Assembly (NCBI RefSeq): GCF_003418935.1
Contig: NZ_QVMT01000003.1
Coordinates: forward strand, 434,001 to 498,000
Reading direction: 5' to 3'
Length of the DNA stretch: 64,000 bases
Source: Emticicia sp. C21
Lineage (GTDB): Bacteria > Bacteroidota > Bacteroidia > Cytophagales > Spirosomataceae
Under the pieces are notes generated by a model, which saw only the letters and a list, made by a program, of their open reading frames with translations, did not search any database and was not told the DNA's origin. This document shows positions 57,205 to 64,000 of this stretch, in pieces (position 1 is the first letter of the stretch; each line of letters starts with the position of its first letter). Both the position numbers and the translations under genes were made by a program.

Positions 57205-57837
57205 ATGAAAACTATCTTATTGAAAAAATACATAGCCTTTGTATGCATGTGTTCAATCATAAGCTTCTCCTCCCGGGCGCAGGATGCGCTCACGTTGCGT
57301 TCCAATACTGAGGGCTTCCATATCGGTCTGGGGGGCGGGTATAAACACTGGATTTCGTCTTATTTTAATCAATTAGACGAACTGGAGCCCACAGGTATCG
57401 GTGGCGGTCTTAATCTTGGCTTTGGCATCACGCAGCATATAGAACTGTTTGCTACACTCGATTACCATACCTTTAAATTTAAAAACGATTGGGACGACTA
57501 CGGTATGACGATTGTAGGCGTAGGAACCCGTTATAATTTTGGAGGTACCCTACAAAAGGTAAGACCTTACGCTGAATTAGCCTATAATTATCAGTATCTG
57601 GTGGTTGATCCTGTACAACTGAATGGACAATTGTTTAAATATGAACTGAGTGGTGGTGCCCTCTCATTGGGTGGTGGAGTGAATTTCTTTGTCAGCCCAA
57701 GATTCGCCATTAATCTTAAAGCAGGAGCCAATTTAGGCAAATTCAATAGCTTTCTCTTAAACGAAAACGGCATAGAAGATCGCCCTGACGTAAAGACTTT
57801 TCAGTTTGGCATTGGGTTAAATTATTTTTTTAATTAG
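57205..57837 (+). CDS. Outer-membrane beta-barrel protein (porin-like, OmpX/OmpW type)
   Basis: A 210-residue exported protein, signal peptide MKTILLKKYIAFVCMCSIIS to SSRAQ. The mature part alternates in strands typical of an eight-strand barrel (FHIGLGGGYKHWIS, GIGGGLNLGFGITQHIELFATLDYHTF, YGMTIVGVGTRYNFG, FAINLKAGANLG) and ends with the aromatic FQFGIGLNYFFN expected for outer-membrane insertion. It begins 20 bp after the membrane kinase gene, the tightest non-overlapping junction in the cluster, so it may be the envelope component sensed by or regulated with that kinase. Confidence 0.88.
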   Translation: MKTILLKKYIAFVCMCSIISFSSRAQDALTLRSNTEGFHIGLGGGYKHWISSYFNQLDELEPTGIGGGLNLGFGITQHIELFATLDYHTFKFKNDWDDYGMTIVGVGTRYNFGGTLQKVRPYAELAYNYQYLVVDPVQLNGQLFKYELSGGALSLGGGVNFFVSPRFAINLKAGANLGKFNSFLLNENGIEDRPDVKTFQFGIGLNYFFN

Positions 57838-57845
57838 CAATGGCC

Positions 57846-57889
57846 TGCGTGGCACGCGTATACTCGTCCGCAAAAGCGCGTGTCACGCA
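57846..57889. repeat. REP-like palindrome, family A copy 4
   Basis: GCGTGGCACGCG, TATACTCGTCCGC, then CGCGTGTCACGC followed by ATAACTAG. The sequence after the right arm is the same as after copy 1 (2849-2854). Confidence 0.75.
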
Positions 57890-58020
57890 TAACTAGGGAG
57901 AATTCAGGTTTTACTAAAGCCAGTTGATACTACTACTTATACCTCCAGCTAAAGCAAGCGGACGCCGAGCAAAGGTAATTGAATAAATATCTTTTGCGTG
58001 GTAAAAAAACTCCTCTGCTA

Positions 58021-58062
58021 ACTGTGCCACGCGCTTTCTCGGACGAGTATACGCGTGAAACA
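58021..58062. repeat. REP-like palindrome, family A copy 5
   Basis: CTGTGCCACGCG, TTTCTCGGACGAGTATA, CGCGTGAAACAG. It is in inverted orientation to copy 4, about 130 bp away, the same pair arrangement as copies 1 and 2. Located between convergent genes. Confidence 0.75.
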
Positions 58063-58073
58063 GTGACCTTAAC

Positions 58074-59390
58074 TCAAAACCGAATCTGAAAAGCTGTCAC
58101 CTTATCTTCATTCGTCTTTAAAGAATATTGAAAACCGTGATTTACCAAAACCTCACGGATAAGTGTCAGGCCGATGCCTTGTCCGTTTTCTTTAGTGGTG
58201 AAGAAAGGAGAGAAAATCTGTTGTTCTACTTCCGGTGAAATACCTAGTCCGTTATCTTCAATCACCAGTTGCTTTTTGGTAAAAGTAGTTTTGATATTGA
58301 TTAAGCCATCCGGCGCAGAATCAGACTGGCGGAGTTTGCGTATTTCTATGGACTCAATCGAGTTTTTGATAATATTGATAATCACCTGCTCCAACTGATG
58401 TAAATCTGCCGAAATAAGAAAGGGCATTTCGGTAAGTTGTGTTTCAAGTCTGATGCCCAATGCTGAGGCTTTAAACTCCATTAATTGCACGACATTTCGT
58501 AGTAATTCGTTCAAATCTATTTTCTCGGGGCGAGGTTCGGGGAGACGAACCATGTCGGCAAAGTTCCGCATAAAATAGTTCAGGTGATCGTTCCGCTGAA
58601 TGGCTATTTCGAGCGCATATTTAATATCTGAATCATGCTCCTGTAATTGAACTGTAGTATCCAGAATAGAATTAACTGAGCCGATGGAGTTGTTTACTTC
58701 ATGCGCCATCATCCGTATTACCTTGCCATAGGCTTTCTTTTCCGCTTGCAGAATCTCGGCTGTTAGTTCTTCTATCATCACAAAATATCTTGGGAAACCT
58801 CTGTCGATAAAATGTGATTTCTGGCATTTATAGGTCTGTATACCGTTAAGGGAAATAGTTTTAGATTCACCTGTTTTCAGGGTGCTGATGGCTTGCAGCA
58901 ATACTTTGTCAAAATCAAAAATAGACTTTCCAATAAGTTCTCTCGCCTCTAAGCCTAGTATCTCAGAAACCTTTGGATTGATATTAGCAATATTATCATC
59001 AAAATCCAGAATCAGGATTCCGGTAGGGGAGGTTTGGACTAGTTTTTCGAGGAAATAATGTTGTTGCTCCTGTTGAGTGCGTTCATGTCGGAGTTGTTCG
59101 ACCATACCATTGTAGACATCAATCAGCATATCCATTTCAATCTTGCCTACTTTCAGAAACTTCACGCTGAAATCCTTATCACGCATGGCATCAATGCCCG
59201 TCATGAGTAATCGGATGGGAGCAATCAAATCATTATACAATTGCCAGGCGATGAATATCGAGATTAATACAAAAACCTCTGAAATGATGAAAACGACCTT
59301 ATTATCCTGAAAAATATAGAAAGAAAGGCCAATCATTACCGAGTGAATGACCACCATGAAAAGCAAAAACTTAGTCCGGATCTTCATCAT
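58074..59390 (-). CDS. PAS sensor histidine kinase (NtrB-like partner of the NtrC-type regulator)
   Basis: About 438 residues when started at the double ATG 59390/59387. Two N-terminal membrane helices (TKFLLFMVVIHSVMIGLSFYI; VVFIISEVFVLISIFIAW), a HAMP-like segment (LIAPIRLLMTGIDAMRDKDF), a PAS domain (about 115-215: LEKLVQTSPTGILILDFDDNIANINPKVSEILG), then a HisKA-like helix with MMAHEVNNSIGSV containing the phosphorylated His and an ATPase domain (IINIIKNSIESI, IEDNGLGISPEVEQQIFSPF, GQGIGLTL). Overlaps the end of the NtrC-type gene by about 20 bp, so the two are coupled and form a cognate pair. Confidence 0.92.
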   Translation of the reverse strand: MMKIRTKFLLFMVVIHSVMIGLSFYIFQDNKVVFIISEVFVLISIFIAWQLYNDLIAPIRLLMTGIDAMRDKDFSVKFLKVGKIEMDMLIDVYNGMVEQLRHERTQQEQQHYFLEKLVQTSPTGILILDFDDNIANINPKVSEILGLEARELIGKSIFDFDKVLLQAISTLKTGESKTISLNGIQTYKCQKSHFIDRGFPRYFVMIEELTAEILQAEKKAYGKVIRMMAHEVNNSIGSVNSILDTTVQLQEHDSDIKYALEIAIQRNDHLNYFMRNFADMVRLPEPRPEKIDLNELLRNVVQLMEFKASALGIRLETQLTEMPFLISADLHQLEQVIINIIKNSIESIEIRKLRQSDSAPDGLINIKTTFTKKQLVIEDNGLGISPEVEQQIFSPFFTTKENGQGIGLTLIREVLVNHGFQYSLKTNEDKVTAFQIRF

Positions 59391-60744
59391 GCGGGATATT
59401 ATATTTCTCCAATCTACGATATAAAGCACTGCGTGTCAAGCCCAGTGCTTTGGCTACTGTCATTACCTTGCCTTTATGAAACTCTAATGCCCGGCGTATC
59501 ATCTGCACTTCCATTTCTTCTAACGTCATGGTACCCACTTCCGGCAATGCTACCGAACTAGGTTTGCGGGCTGTTGGCTGCCATTGTGCCTGAAAATCGG
59601 TTAGTTCTAAAGTATCATGATTGCTCACCAGAATTGTGCGTTCAACCAGATTTTTTAATTGTCGGATATTGCCCGGCAAAGGCAGTTGTTTAAGCCACTT
59701 CATGGCTTCCTGTGTCACCCGAAGATTCGGACGGCTATATATTTCACGTAGGTTTTGCACAAAGAAATTAACCAGTAAAGGAATATCGTTCGGACGTTTG
59801 CGTAGGGGTGGGAGATTAATCGTAATCAGGTTAATACGATACAGCAAATCTTCTCTGAACGAGTTTTTCTGTACGCTTTCTTCCAGGTTTTTATTGGTGG
59901 CACAAACCACCCGAACATCTAACGTTTTGGTGCGGCTACTGCCTAATACTTCATAGGTGCGGTCTTGCAAGACGCGCAATAGTTTCACTTGACTGCTCAA
60001 ATCCAGATCCCCGATTTCATCCAGAAAAATAGTGCCTTTATTGGCCATTTCAAAGCGGCCGACACGGTCAAAGCGGGCATCAGTGAATGCTCCGCGGACA
60101 TGTCCGAACATCTCTGATTCAAATAAACTGGTTGAAATTCCACCTAAATTTACTTTTACAAAAGGCTTCCTGTTTCGCTGACTATTCTGGTGGATGGCTT
60201 CGGCAATGAGTTCTTTACCTGTGCCGCTTTCGCCCATAATCAGTACTGAGGCATCGGTAGAGGCTACCCGACCTATGGTTTCCAGTATCTTCAAAAACTC
60301 GGCATCTTCACCAATTAACTGACTGAAATTGTATTGGGCATCCAGTTTCTTGCGTGTCAGTGTCAGGGTTTTCTTTTCTGATAAATCCAGTATGGTGCGG
60401 ATAGATTGCATCAGGTGGGCATTTTGCCAGGGTTTATTGATGAAATCACTGGCCCCTAATTTCATGCCTTTCACGGCTAAATCGATGGTAGCCCAACCAG
60501 TAATCAATATGACAGGGATACTATTATTGATTTTCTTGATTTTTTCTAATAAACTCAACCCGTCGTTGCCCGAGGTATCGTTCGAAAAATTCATATCCAG
60601 AATAACCAAATCAGGTACTTCCAGTTGTAAAAACGACAAAGCCTCCTGCTGCGAACCCACAGCAACAAAATCGAAACCCTCTTTTTTCATTAAGAGAGAG
60701 AGGGAGGTGCGCACGGCTATGTCATCGTCAATGATTAAGAGCAT
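59371..60744 (-). CDS. NtrC-family response regulator, sigma-54 activator type
   Basis: A 457-residue regulator started at the ATG at 60744; the frame upstream is repeat-derived. Receiver: Asp6-Asp8 cluster, Asp50 (DLVILDMNFSND), Lys104. AAA+ domain: Walker A GESGTGKE (171-178), Walker B GTIFLDEIG (237-245). The sigma-54-contacting loop reads GAFTDA (218-223), not the canonical GAFTGA. C-terminal Fis-type helix-turn-helix: VMTVAKALGLTRSALYRRLEKYNI. Likely drives sigma-54-dependent genes, though the loop change leaves some doubt. Precedes its kinase and follows the permease genes on the same strand. Confidence 0.92.
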   Translation of the reverse strand: MLLIIDDDIAVRTSLSLLMKKEGFDFVAVGSQQEALSFLQLEVPDLVILDMNFSNDTSGNDGLSLLEKIKKINNSIPVILITGWATIDLAVKGMKLGASDFINKPWQNAHLMQSIRTILDLSEKKTLTLTRKKLDAQYNFSQLIGEDAEFLKILETIGRVASTDASVLIMGESGTGKELIAEAIHQNSQRNRKPFVKVNLGGISTSLFESEMFGHVRGAFTDARFDRVGRFEMANKGTIFLDEIGDLDLSSQVKLLRVLQDRTYEVLGSSRTKTLDVRVVCATNKNLEESVQKNSFREDLLYRINLITINLPPLRKRPNDIPLLVNFFVQNLREIYSRPNLRVTQEAMKWLKQLPLPGNIRQLKNLVERTILVSNHDTLELTDFQAQWQPTARKPSSVALPEVGTMTLEEMEVQMIRRALEFHKGKVMTVAKALGLTRSALYRRLEKYNIPHDEDPD

Positions 60745-60909
60745 GGGGCAGAGGGCATGGGGCAGGGGGTAAGGGCAGGGAGCAAAGGGAATGGGGTGAA
60801 GCGTGTAGTTATGGCAAAGGGCACAATTTATTTCCTTTGTACCCATAACTACATGCTTTAAGCAAGTCACCCATTGCCCTCTGCTCCATGCCCTCTACTC
60901 CCTTACCCG
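60741..60909. repeat. Family-G repeat, GGGCATGGGGCAGAG type
   Basis: G-rich left half (GCATGGGGCAGAGGGCATGG) and C-rich right half (CATTGCCCTCTGCTCCATGC) around an inner inverted repeat TGTAGTTATGG (60804) / CCATAACTACA (60843). It overlaps the start codon of the NtrC-type gene and the stop of the four-helix gene. Confidence 0.7.
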
Positions 60910-61268
60910 CGCAATGTTTTTTGGAAATTGGTTATTTTTCTACTTAAAACTTCTAATTCTTCAAATAATTGATTTTTTATTGATTCATCAATTAAATTCC
61001 TTCTCAATAAAATGATAAGGATATTGGCACTTTCAAAACAGGAGCGTCGAGCATAATTTAAGAATAATATAAATTCTTTGTCAGAAAATGAGCCAGAACC
61101 TTCAGCAATATTATTCGATATGCTCATGCCACAGCCCCTTAATTGCTCAGCAAAACGGAAAAGTTTTTTGCCCTCTAAAGCATCAGAAATATTAAACAGA
61201 TGGTCTCCGACTTCAATGGCGGTCTTCCATATTTCTAAATCTTCAAAGCGAAACTTTCGTTTTGTCAT
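60903..61268 (-). CDS. Four-helix-bundle protein (23S intervening-sequence type)
   Basis: A 121-residue protein of the four-helix-bundle S23 family. Start at 61268: MTKRKFRFEDLEIWKTAIEV; then LFRFAEQLRGCGMSISNNIAEGSGS, LFLNYARRSCFESANILIIL, EELEVLSRKITNFQ. The family takes its name from proteins in rRNA intervening sequences; free-standing genes are common in Bacteroidota, and related proteins act as accessory factors in some retroelements. Function here unknown. It stands between two family-G repeats and splits the permease genes from the NtrC-type two-component genes, so it looks like an inserted cassette. Confidence 0.9.
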   Translation of the reverse strand: MTKRKFRFEDLEIWKTAIEVGDHLFNISDALEGKKLFRFAEQLRGCGMSISNNIAEGSGSFSDKEFILFLNYARRSCFESANILIILLRRNLIDESIKNQLFEELEVLSRKITNFQKTLRG

Positions 61269-61317
61269 GGTATTAAGGGTAAAGGGATTAGGCGCTTGCT
61301 TTTGGCAAATATAGGTA

Positions 61318-61495
61318 AAATTTGCATGGGGCAAAGGGCATGGAGCCTGGGGTTTTGGGTAGAGGGCTGGTTGCCATGATTGTGTAATGTTGTAAACCCT
61401 CTGCACCCTTTCCTTTGCTCAATACCCTTGGCTCTCTGCGCCATGCCCTAAAGTTAACCCTATGCCCTCTGCTCCATGCCCCCTGCCTGATCACT
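61318..61495. repeat. Family-G repeat, second copy
   Basis: Left half GCATGGGGCAAAGGGCATGG, right half GCCCTCTGCTCCATGCCCCC, with diverged inner part. Together with the copy at 60741 it brackets the four-helix-bundle gene. Confidence 0.65.
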
Positions 61496-62648
61496 CCTCA
61501 TGCAAAGCCACAGCAGGATAAATCTCCGAAGCCTGTTTGCTAGGAAACAATGCACAGGCAATTACAAGGATATAAATTGAAATTATCGCCAGCACAATCC
61601 CAACTATATAAACAAATGCCTCTAAATCGAAGACATTCAGCAAAGGGAATTGGATGGCAAAAAAGAGGCCTAAAATAATCCCAAAGGTTGTAATTACAGC
61701 AGTTTCCCCTACAAAATGCCACAGAATATGGCTTTTGGTGGCACCAATGGCTCTGCGTACGCCAATCTCCTGCTTGCGGCGACTGATGGTCTGAAACAAT
61801 ACTCCGAAAAGCCCTAAAGCCACATTGAAAATCAGGAAGCTGCAAACTATCAGCAATATCAGAATGGGTACCCAGATAATACGGTTTTTGTTGGCTTTCA
61901 TATTATCTAAATGCTGAATCTCCACCGACCAGTCTTTGCCTAATTGCACAATTGCCTTTGATACCAGCGCTTCTGTCTCTACAGTAGTTCCCGGTTTTAC
62001 TCTTACAAGCATATCTGTTTGCCAACCACCAAGAGGCTCTAGCATACAAGCCGATTCTGCCTGGAAGTCGTTTTCAAATTTAAAATGACTTAGCACGCCT
62101 ATTATCTGCTTTCTGTCGTCTTTCTCGCCAATTATTTTCCCCAAAGCATTATCGTTACCAAATAAATCCTCTTTCATCTTTTGGGTGATAACAATGGGTT
62201 TGATTTTATTGACTTTGTCGCCTTCGGTAAACCAGCGGCCTTCTGCCAATTTCATTTTCAGCACGTCTGGATAAGTCGGGTCGACACTCATGAATTCAGG
62301 ATGCGTATGCTTTCCATTGTAAGTCATATCGCTGTTAGATGAACTAAAACTATAGGGCATGTTGCTCGAAGTAAATGCTGAGGCTTCTATTTCAGGAAAA
62401 CTCTTGAGTTTTTGTCTGACTAAATCACGGTAAATCGTTTTCAGACTGTCGTTATCCGTATTGAAATCAATAAAAACTGCCCATACGTTTTGGTGTTCTA
62501 TGCCCGATGGTTTTGAGTAATTGCGATAATTGTAAAAACTCAATGTCCAGACGGCAAATAATATCAGAAAGGATACAAAGATTTCGAGCATCATCAGAAA
62601 GTTGCTCTTTTTCTTCTTCCATATTAGTTTAAAAAGATGTTTTAACAT
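61491..62648 (-). CDS. ABC transporter permease, MacB/FtsX type
   Basis: A 385-residue inner-membrane permease. One N-terminal helix (FLMMLEIFVSFLILFAVWTLSF), a large periplasmic MacB-PCD domain (about residues 45-250: YRDLVRQKLKSFPEIEA, MKMKLAEGRW-like LKMKLAEGRWFTEGD, IIGEKDDRKQIIGVL), then three helices of the FtsX core with SRRKQEIGVRRAIGATKSHI after the second. Such proteins work with a MacB-type ATPase, not present in this window. It lies 38 bp after another permease of the same kind, probably forming a heterodimer. Confidence 0.92.
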   Translation of the reverse strand: MLKHLFKLIWKKKKSNFLMMLEIFVSFLILFAVWTLSFYNYRNYSKPSGIEHQNVWAVFIDFNTDNDSLKTIYRDLVRQKLKSFPEIEASAFTSSNMPYSFSSSNSDMTYNGKHTHPEFMSVDPTYPDVLKMKLAEGRWFTEGDKVNKIKPIVITQKMKEDLFGNDNALGKIIGEKDDRKQIIGVLSHFKFENDFQAESACMLEPLGGWQTDMLVRVKPGTTVETEALVSKAIVQLGKDWSVEIQHLDNMKANKNRIIWVPILILLIVCSFLIFNVALGLFGVLFQTISRRKQEIGVRRAIGATKSHILWHFVGETAVITTFGIILGLFFAIQFPLLNVFDLEAFVYIVGIVLAIISIYILVIACALFPSKQASEIYPAVALHEE

Positions 62649-62686
62649 AATAGTAAATGAATAAAGTGTGATTGATTAACCTGAAC

Positions 62687-63940
62687 TTATTCGCCCCCTC
62701 TTAAAGCAGTAACTACTTGCAAACGAGACATACGCCAGGCCGGATAAACCCCGGATAATAGCCCGAATACCAGACTCACTAAAATGGCTATCACAAAAAC
62801 TTTCCAGTTGATGGCCAGGTCGGCGTAGTTAATCATTCCACTGCTATTGATAAAGTAAATAACCCCAACTGAAAGAATAAGCGCAATAAAACCTCCGATC
62901 AGCGTAAGAATGATATTTTCGGTGATAAACTGGTAAGTGAGCACTTTTGATGATGCTCCGAATGCCTTGCGGATGCCGATTTCGGAGGCGCGTTCCATGA
63001 TACGGCTGATGTTGACATTGACCAGATTAATGGCAGGTAAAGACATGAAAAGCAAGGCTATCCCTACAAGAGCCATATACAGATATGCCTTTTTGGTATC
63101 ACCGTCAGAACTCGTAAACTGGCTCAGGAATGAACCTACGTAGGTATCAGCAGTAGACTCTAATTTGTTGGGTTTGAACCACTTGTCTTCGCTTGTGATG
63201 GGTACTTTACGCATGATTGACTCATATTCGGCCTTGATTTTTGAAAAATCCTCCGGACCTTTAGCCAATAAGAATGCCATATAACTGCCATTCAGGTTTT
63301 TCTTAGTCTGGTCTCTTTTAGAGGTATTATAAGGCAGATACACGTCTGATGCCACATATATACGGGTAACAGGACATCCACGCACCACACCAATGATGCG
63401 GTAAGTGAGGTTATCCAACTCCATCGTTTTACCTACTGCCGATACTCCTTTGCCAAAATATTTGTCACGGGTATCATCGTTGATAACCATTACGAAATCA
63501 TTATTGTCGATATTTTGCTTGTTAAACGGCTTGCCCTCCAGGAAATCAAAACTGGTGATATTCCAGAAATTGGCATCGGTATATTTATACATCAGTTTTA
63601 TTTTATTCTGATTGGCGTAGGCATTAACCGTGTTCGGATATGAGGCAAAGCCTATCATTTCGGGTGTTGACATTTTCAGGACAAAGTTCTCAAGGAAGTA
63701 CATACTTACAGGACCGCTACTTTGCCCGTTTTGTGTAGTATCTCGTTGTACCATTCTTTCGATATATAAAGAGCGGTCTCTATTAATTTCCGGGTATCCT
63801 GCCGAAACAAGATGGTCAATAAAAGACGTAATGACTACCAGCACCAATAAGGTAAAACTGATGCCGAAGAGACTGATAAACGTGAAGAACTTTCTACGTT
63901 TCAGTACGGCAAATGTTATTTTTAGATAATTCTTAAGCAT
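62687..63940 (-). CDS. ABC transporter permease, MacB/FtsX type
   Basis: A 417-residue permease with the same plan as its downstream neighbour: N-terminal helix (FFTFISLFGISFTLLVLVVIT), periplasmic MacB-PCD domain (about 45-275, with ITSFDFLEGKPFNKQN and MELDNLTYRIIGVVRG), then three helices with the FtsX signature NISRIMERASEIGIRKAFGASSKVL. Periplasmic regions of the two permeases differ strongly while the core is alike, typical of paired heterodimeric MacB-like exporters in Bacteroidota. An ATPase gene is expected just beyond the right edge. Confidence 0.92.
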   Translation of the reverse strand: MLKNYLKITFAVLKRRKFFTFISLFGISFTLLVLVVITSFIDHLVSAGYPEINRDRSLYIERMVQRDTTQNGQSSGPVSMYFLENFVLKMSTPEMIGFASYPNTVNAYANQNKIKLMYKYTDANFWNITSFDFLEGKPFNKQNIDNNDFVMVINDDTRDKYFGKGVSAVGKTMELDNLTYRIIGVVRGCPVTRIYVASDVYLPYNTSKRDQTKKNLNGSYMAFLLAKGPEDFSKIKAEYESIMRKVPITSEDKWFKPNKLESTADTYVGSFLSQFTSSDGDTKKAYLYMALVGIALLFMSLPAINLVNVNISRIMERASEIGIRKAFGASSKVLTYQFITENIILTLIGGFIALILSVGVIYFINSSGMINYADLAINWKVFVIAILVSLVFGLLSGVYPAWRMSRLQVVTALRGGE

Positions 63941-63954
63941 GAGAGAGAAATTTA

Positions 63955-63989
63955 TTTAGTGATTGAGTGAATTAGTGATTTAGTGATTG
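63955..63989. repeat. Family-F repeat, left arm at the window edge
   Basis: TTTAGTGATTGAGTGAATTA followed by GTGATTTAGTGATTG, matching the left arm at 53318. Its partner arm would lie outside the window. Confidence 0.65.
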
Positions 63990-64000
63990 TTTTAATTTTT

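Noticed and set aside
48083-57837. Type VI secretion-associated phosphorylation module
   Set aside because: FHA, kinase and PP2C genes fit, but no Tss genes (sheath, spike or baseplate) occur anywhere in the window.
60745-60870. N-terminal extension of the NtrC-type regulator
   Set aside because: The codons lie in a family-G repeat (Pro, Cys and His-rich translation), and the receiver begins right after the ATG at 60744.

Overview
The window looks like chromosomal DNA of a Bacteroidota species, most likely order Cytophagales. Evidence: low-to-moderate GC, start regions without clear Shine-Dalgarno sequences, promoters of the TTG / TAnnTTTG type, a SusC/TonB-type outer-membrane protein, DUF5117 metalloprotease, LytTR two-component systems with 7TM sensor kinases, ELWxxDGT-repeat and Ig-like surface proteins ending in a 3-coathanger-type domain, and many short palindromic intergenic repeats. 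No rRNA, tRNA, CRISPR array or prophage was recognised.

Layout. 1-5.2 kb: start of a TonB-plug outer-membrane protein, an XRE regulator behind two DUF2975 membrane proteins, a REP-associated (RAYT) transposase with its palindromes, and two paralogous lipoproteins. 5.2-13.3 kb: glutamine-dependent NAD synthetase, then exported proteins (kelch, collagen-like, beta-propeller, lipoprotein) around a LysR gene. 13.3-23.4 kb, minus strand: a 1325-residue surface protein, a LytTR-only regulator, and an operon of one LytTR response regulator with two paralogous LytS-like kinases. 23.7-40 kb: mostly metabolic and exported genes (citrate synthase, aldo/keto reductase, riboflavin synthase, DUF1684, metalloprotease, ferritin-like protein, alpha-L-fucosidase, TIM-barrel isomerase, SDR plus Crp-like regulator, a B1 metallo-beta-lactamase), with an IS200-type transposase at 27.9 kb. 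40-47.7 kb: EthD/LysR divergon, a GNAT toxin-antitoxin-like pair, a NarL-type two-component pair, an 80-bp tandem repeat, a frameshifted deaminase and a lipoprotein hydrolase.

48.1-57.8 kb, plus strand: a signalling cluster made of an unrecognised membrane protein, an ABC half-exporter, a membrane-anchored FHA-trypsin protease, a soluble Ser/Thr kinase, a PP2C phosphatase, a membrane Ser/Thr kinase with an exported beta-rich domain, and a small outer-membrane barrel. Together they suggest reversible Thr/Ser phosphorylation, read by an FHA domain that is joined across the inner membrane to a periplasmic protease. 58-64 kb, minus strand: an NtrC-type two-component pair and two MacB/FtsX-type permeases, with a four-helix-bundle gene between them.

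Main points of interest: (1) paired 16-bp palindromic boxes, one identical, lie the same distance ahead of the NarL-type kinase gene and ahead of the signalling cluster, suggesting a direct regulatory link; (2) each of the first four gaps inside that cluster holds a different palindromic repeat family; (3) two different Y1 (HUH) transposases each sit among their own repeat family, with solo copies elsewhere; (4) a 190-bp repeat appears to have rewritten the N terminus of a sensor kinase; (5) a 50-residue protein precedes a TacT/AtaT-like acetyltransferase, with a palindrome inside their promoter.
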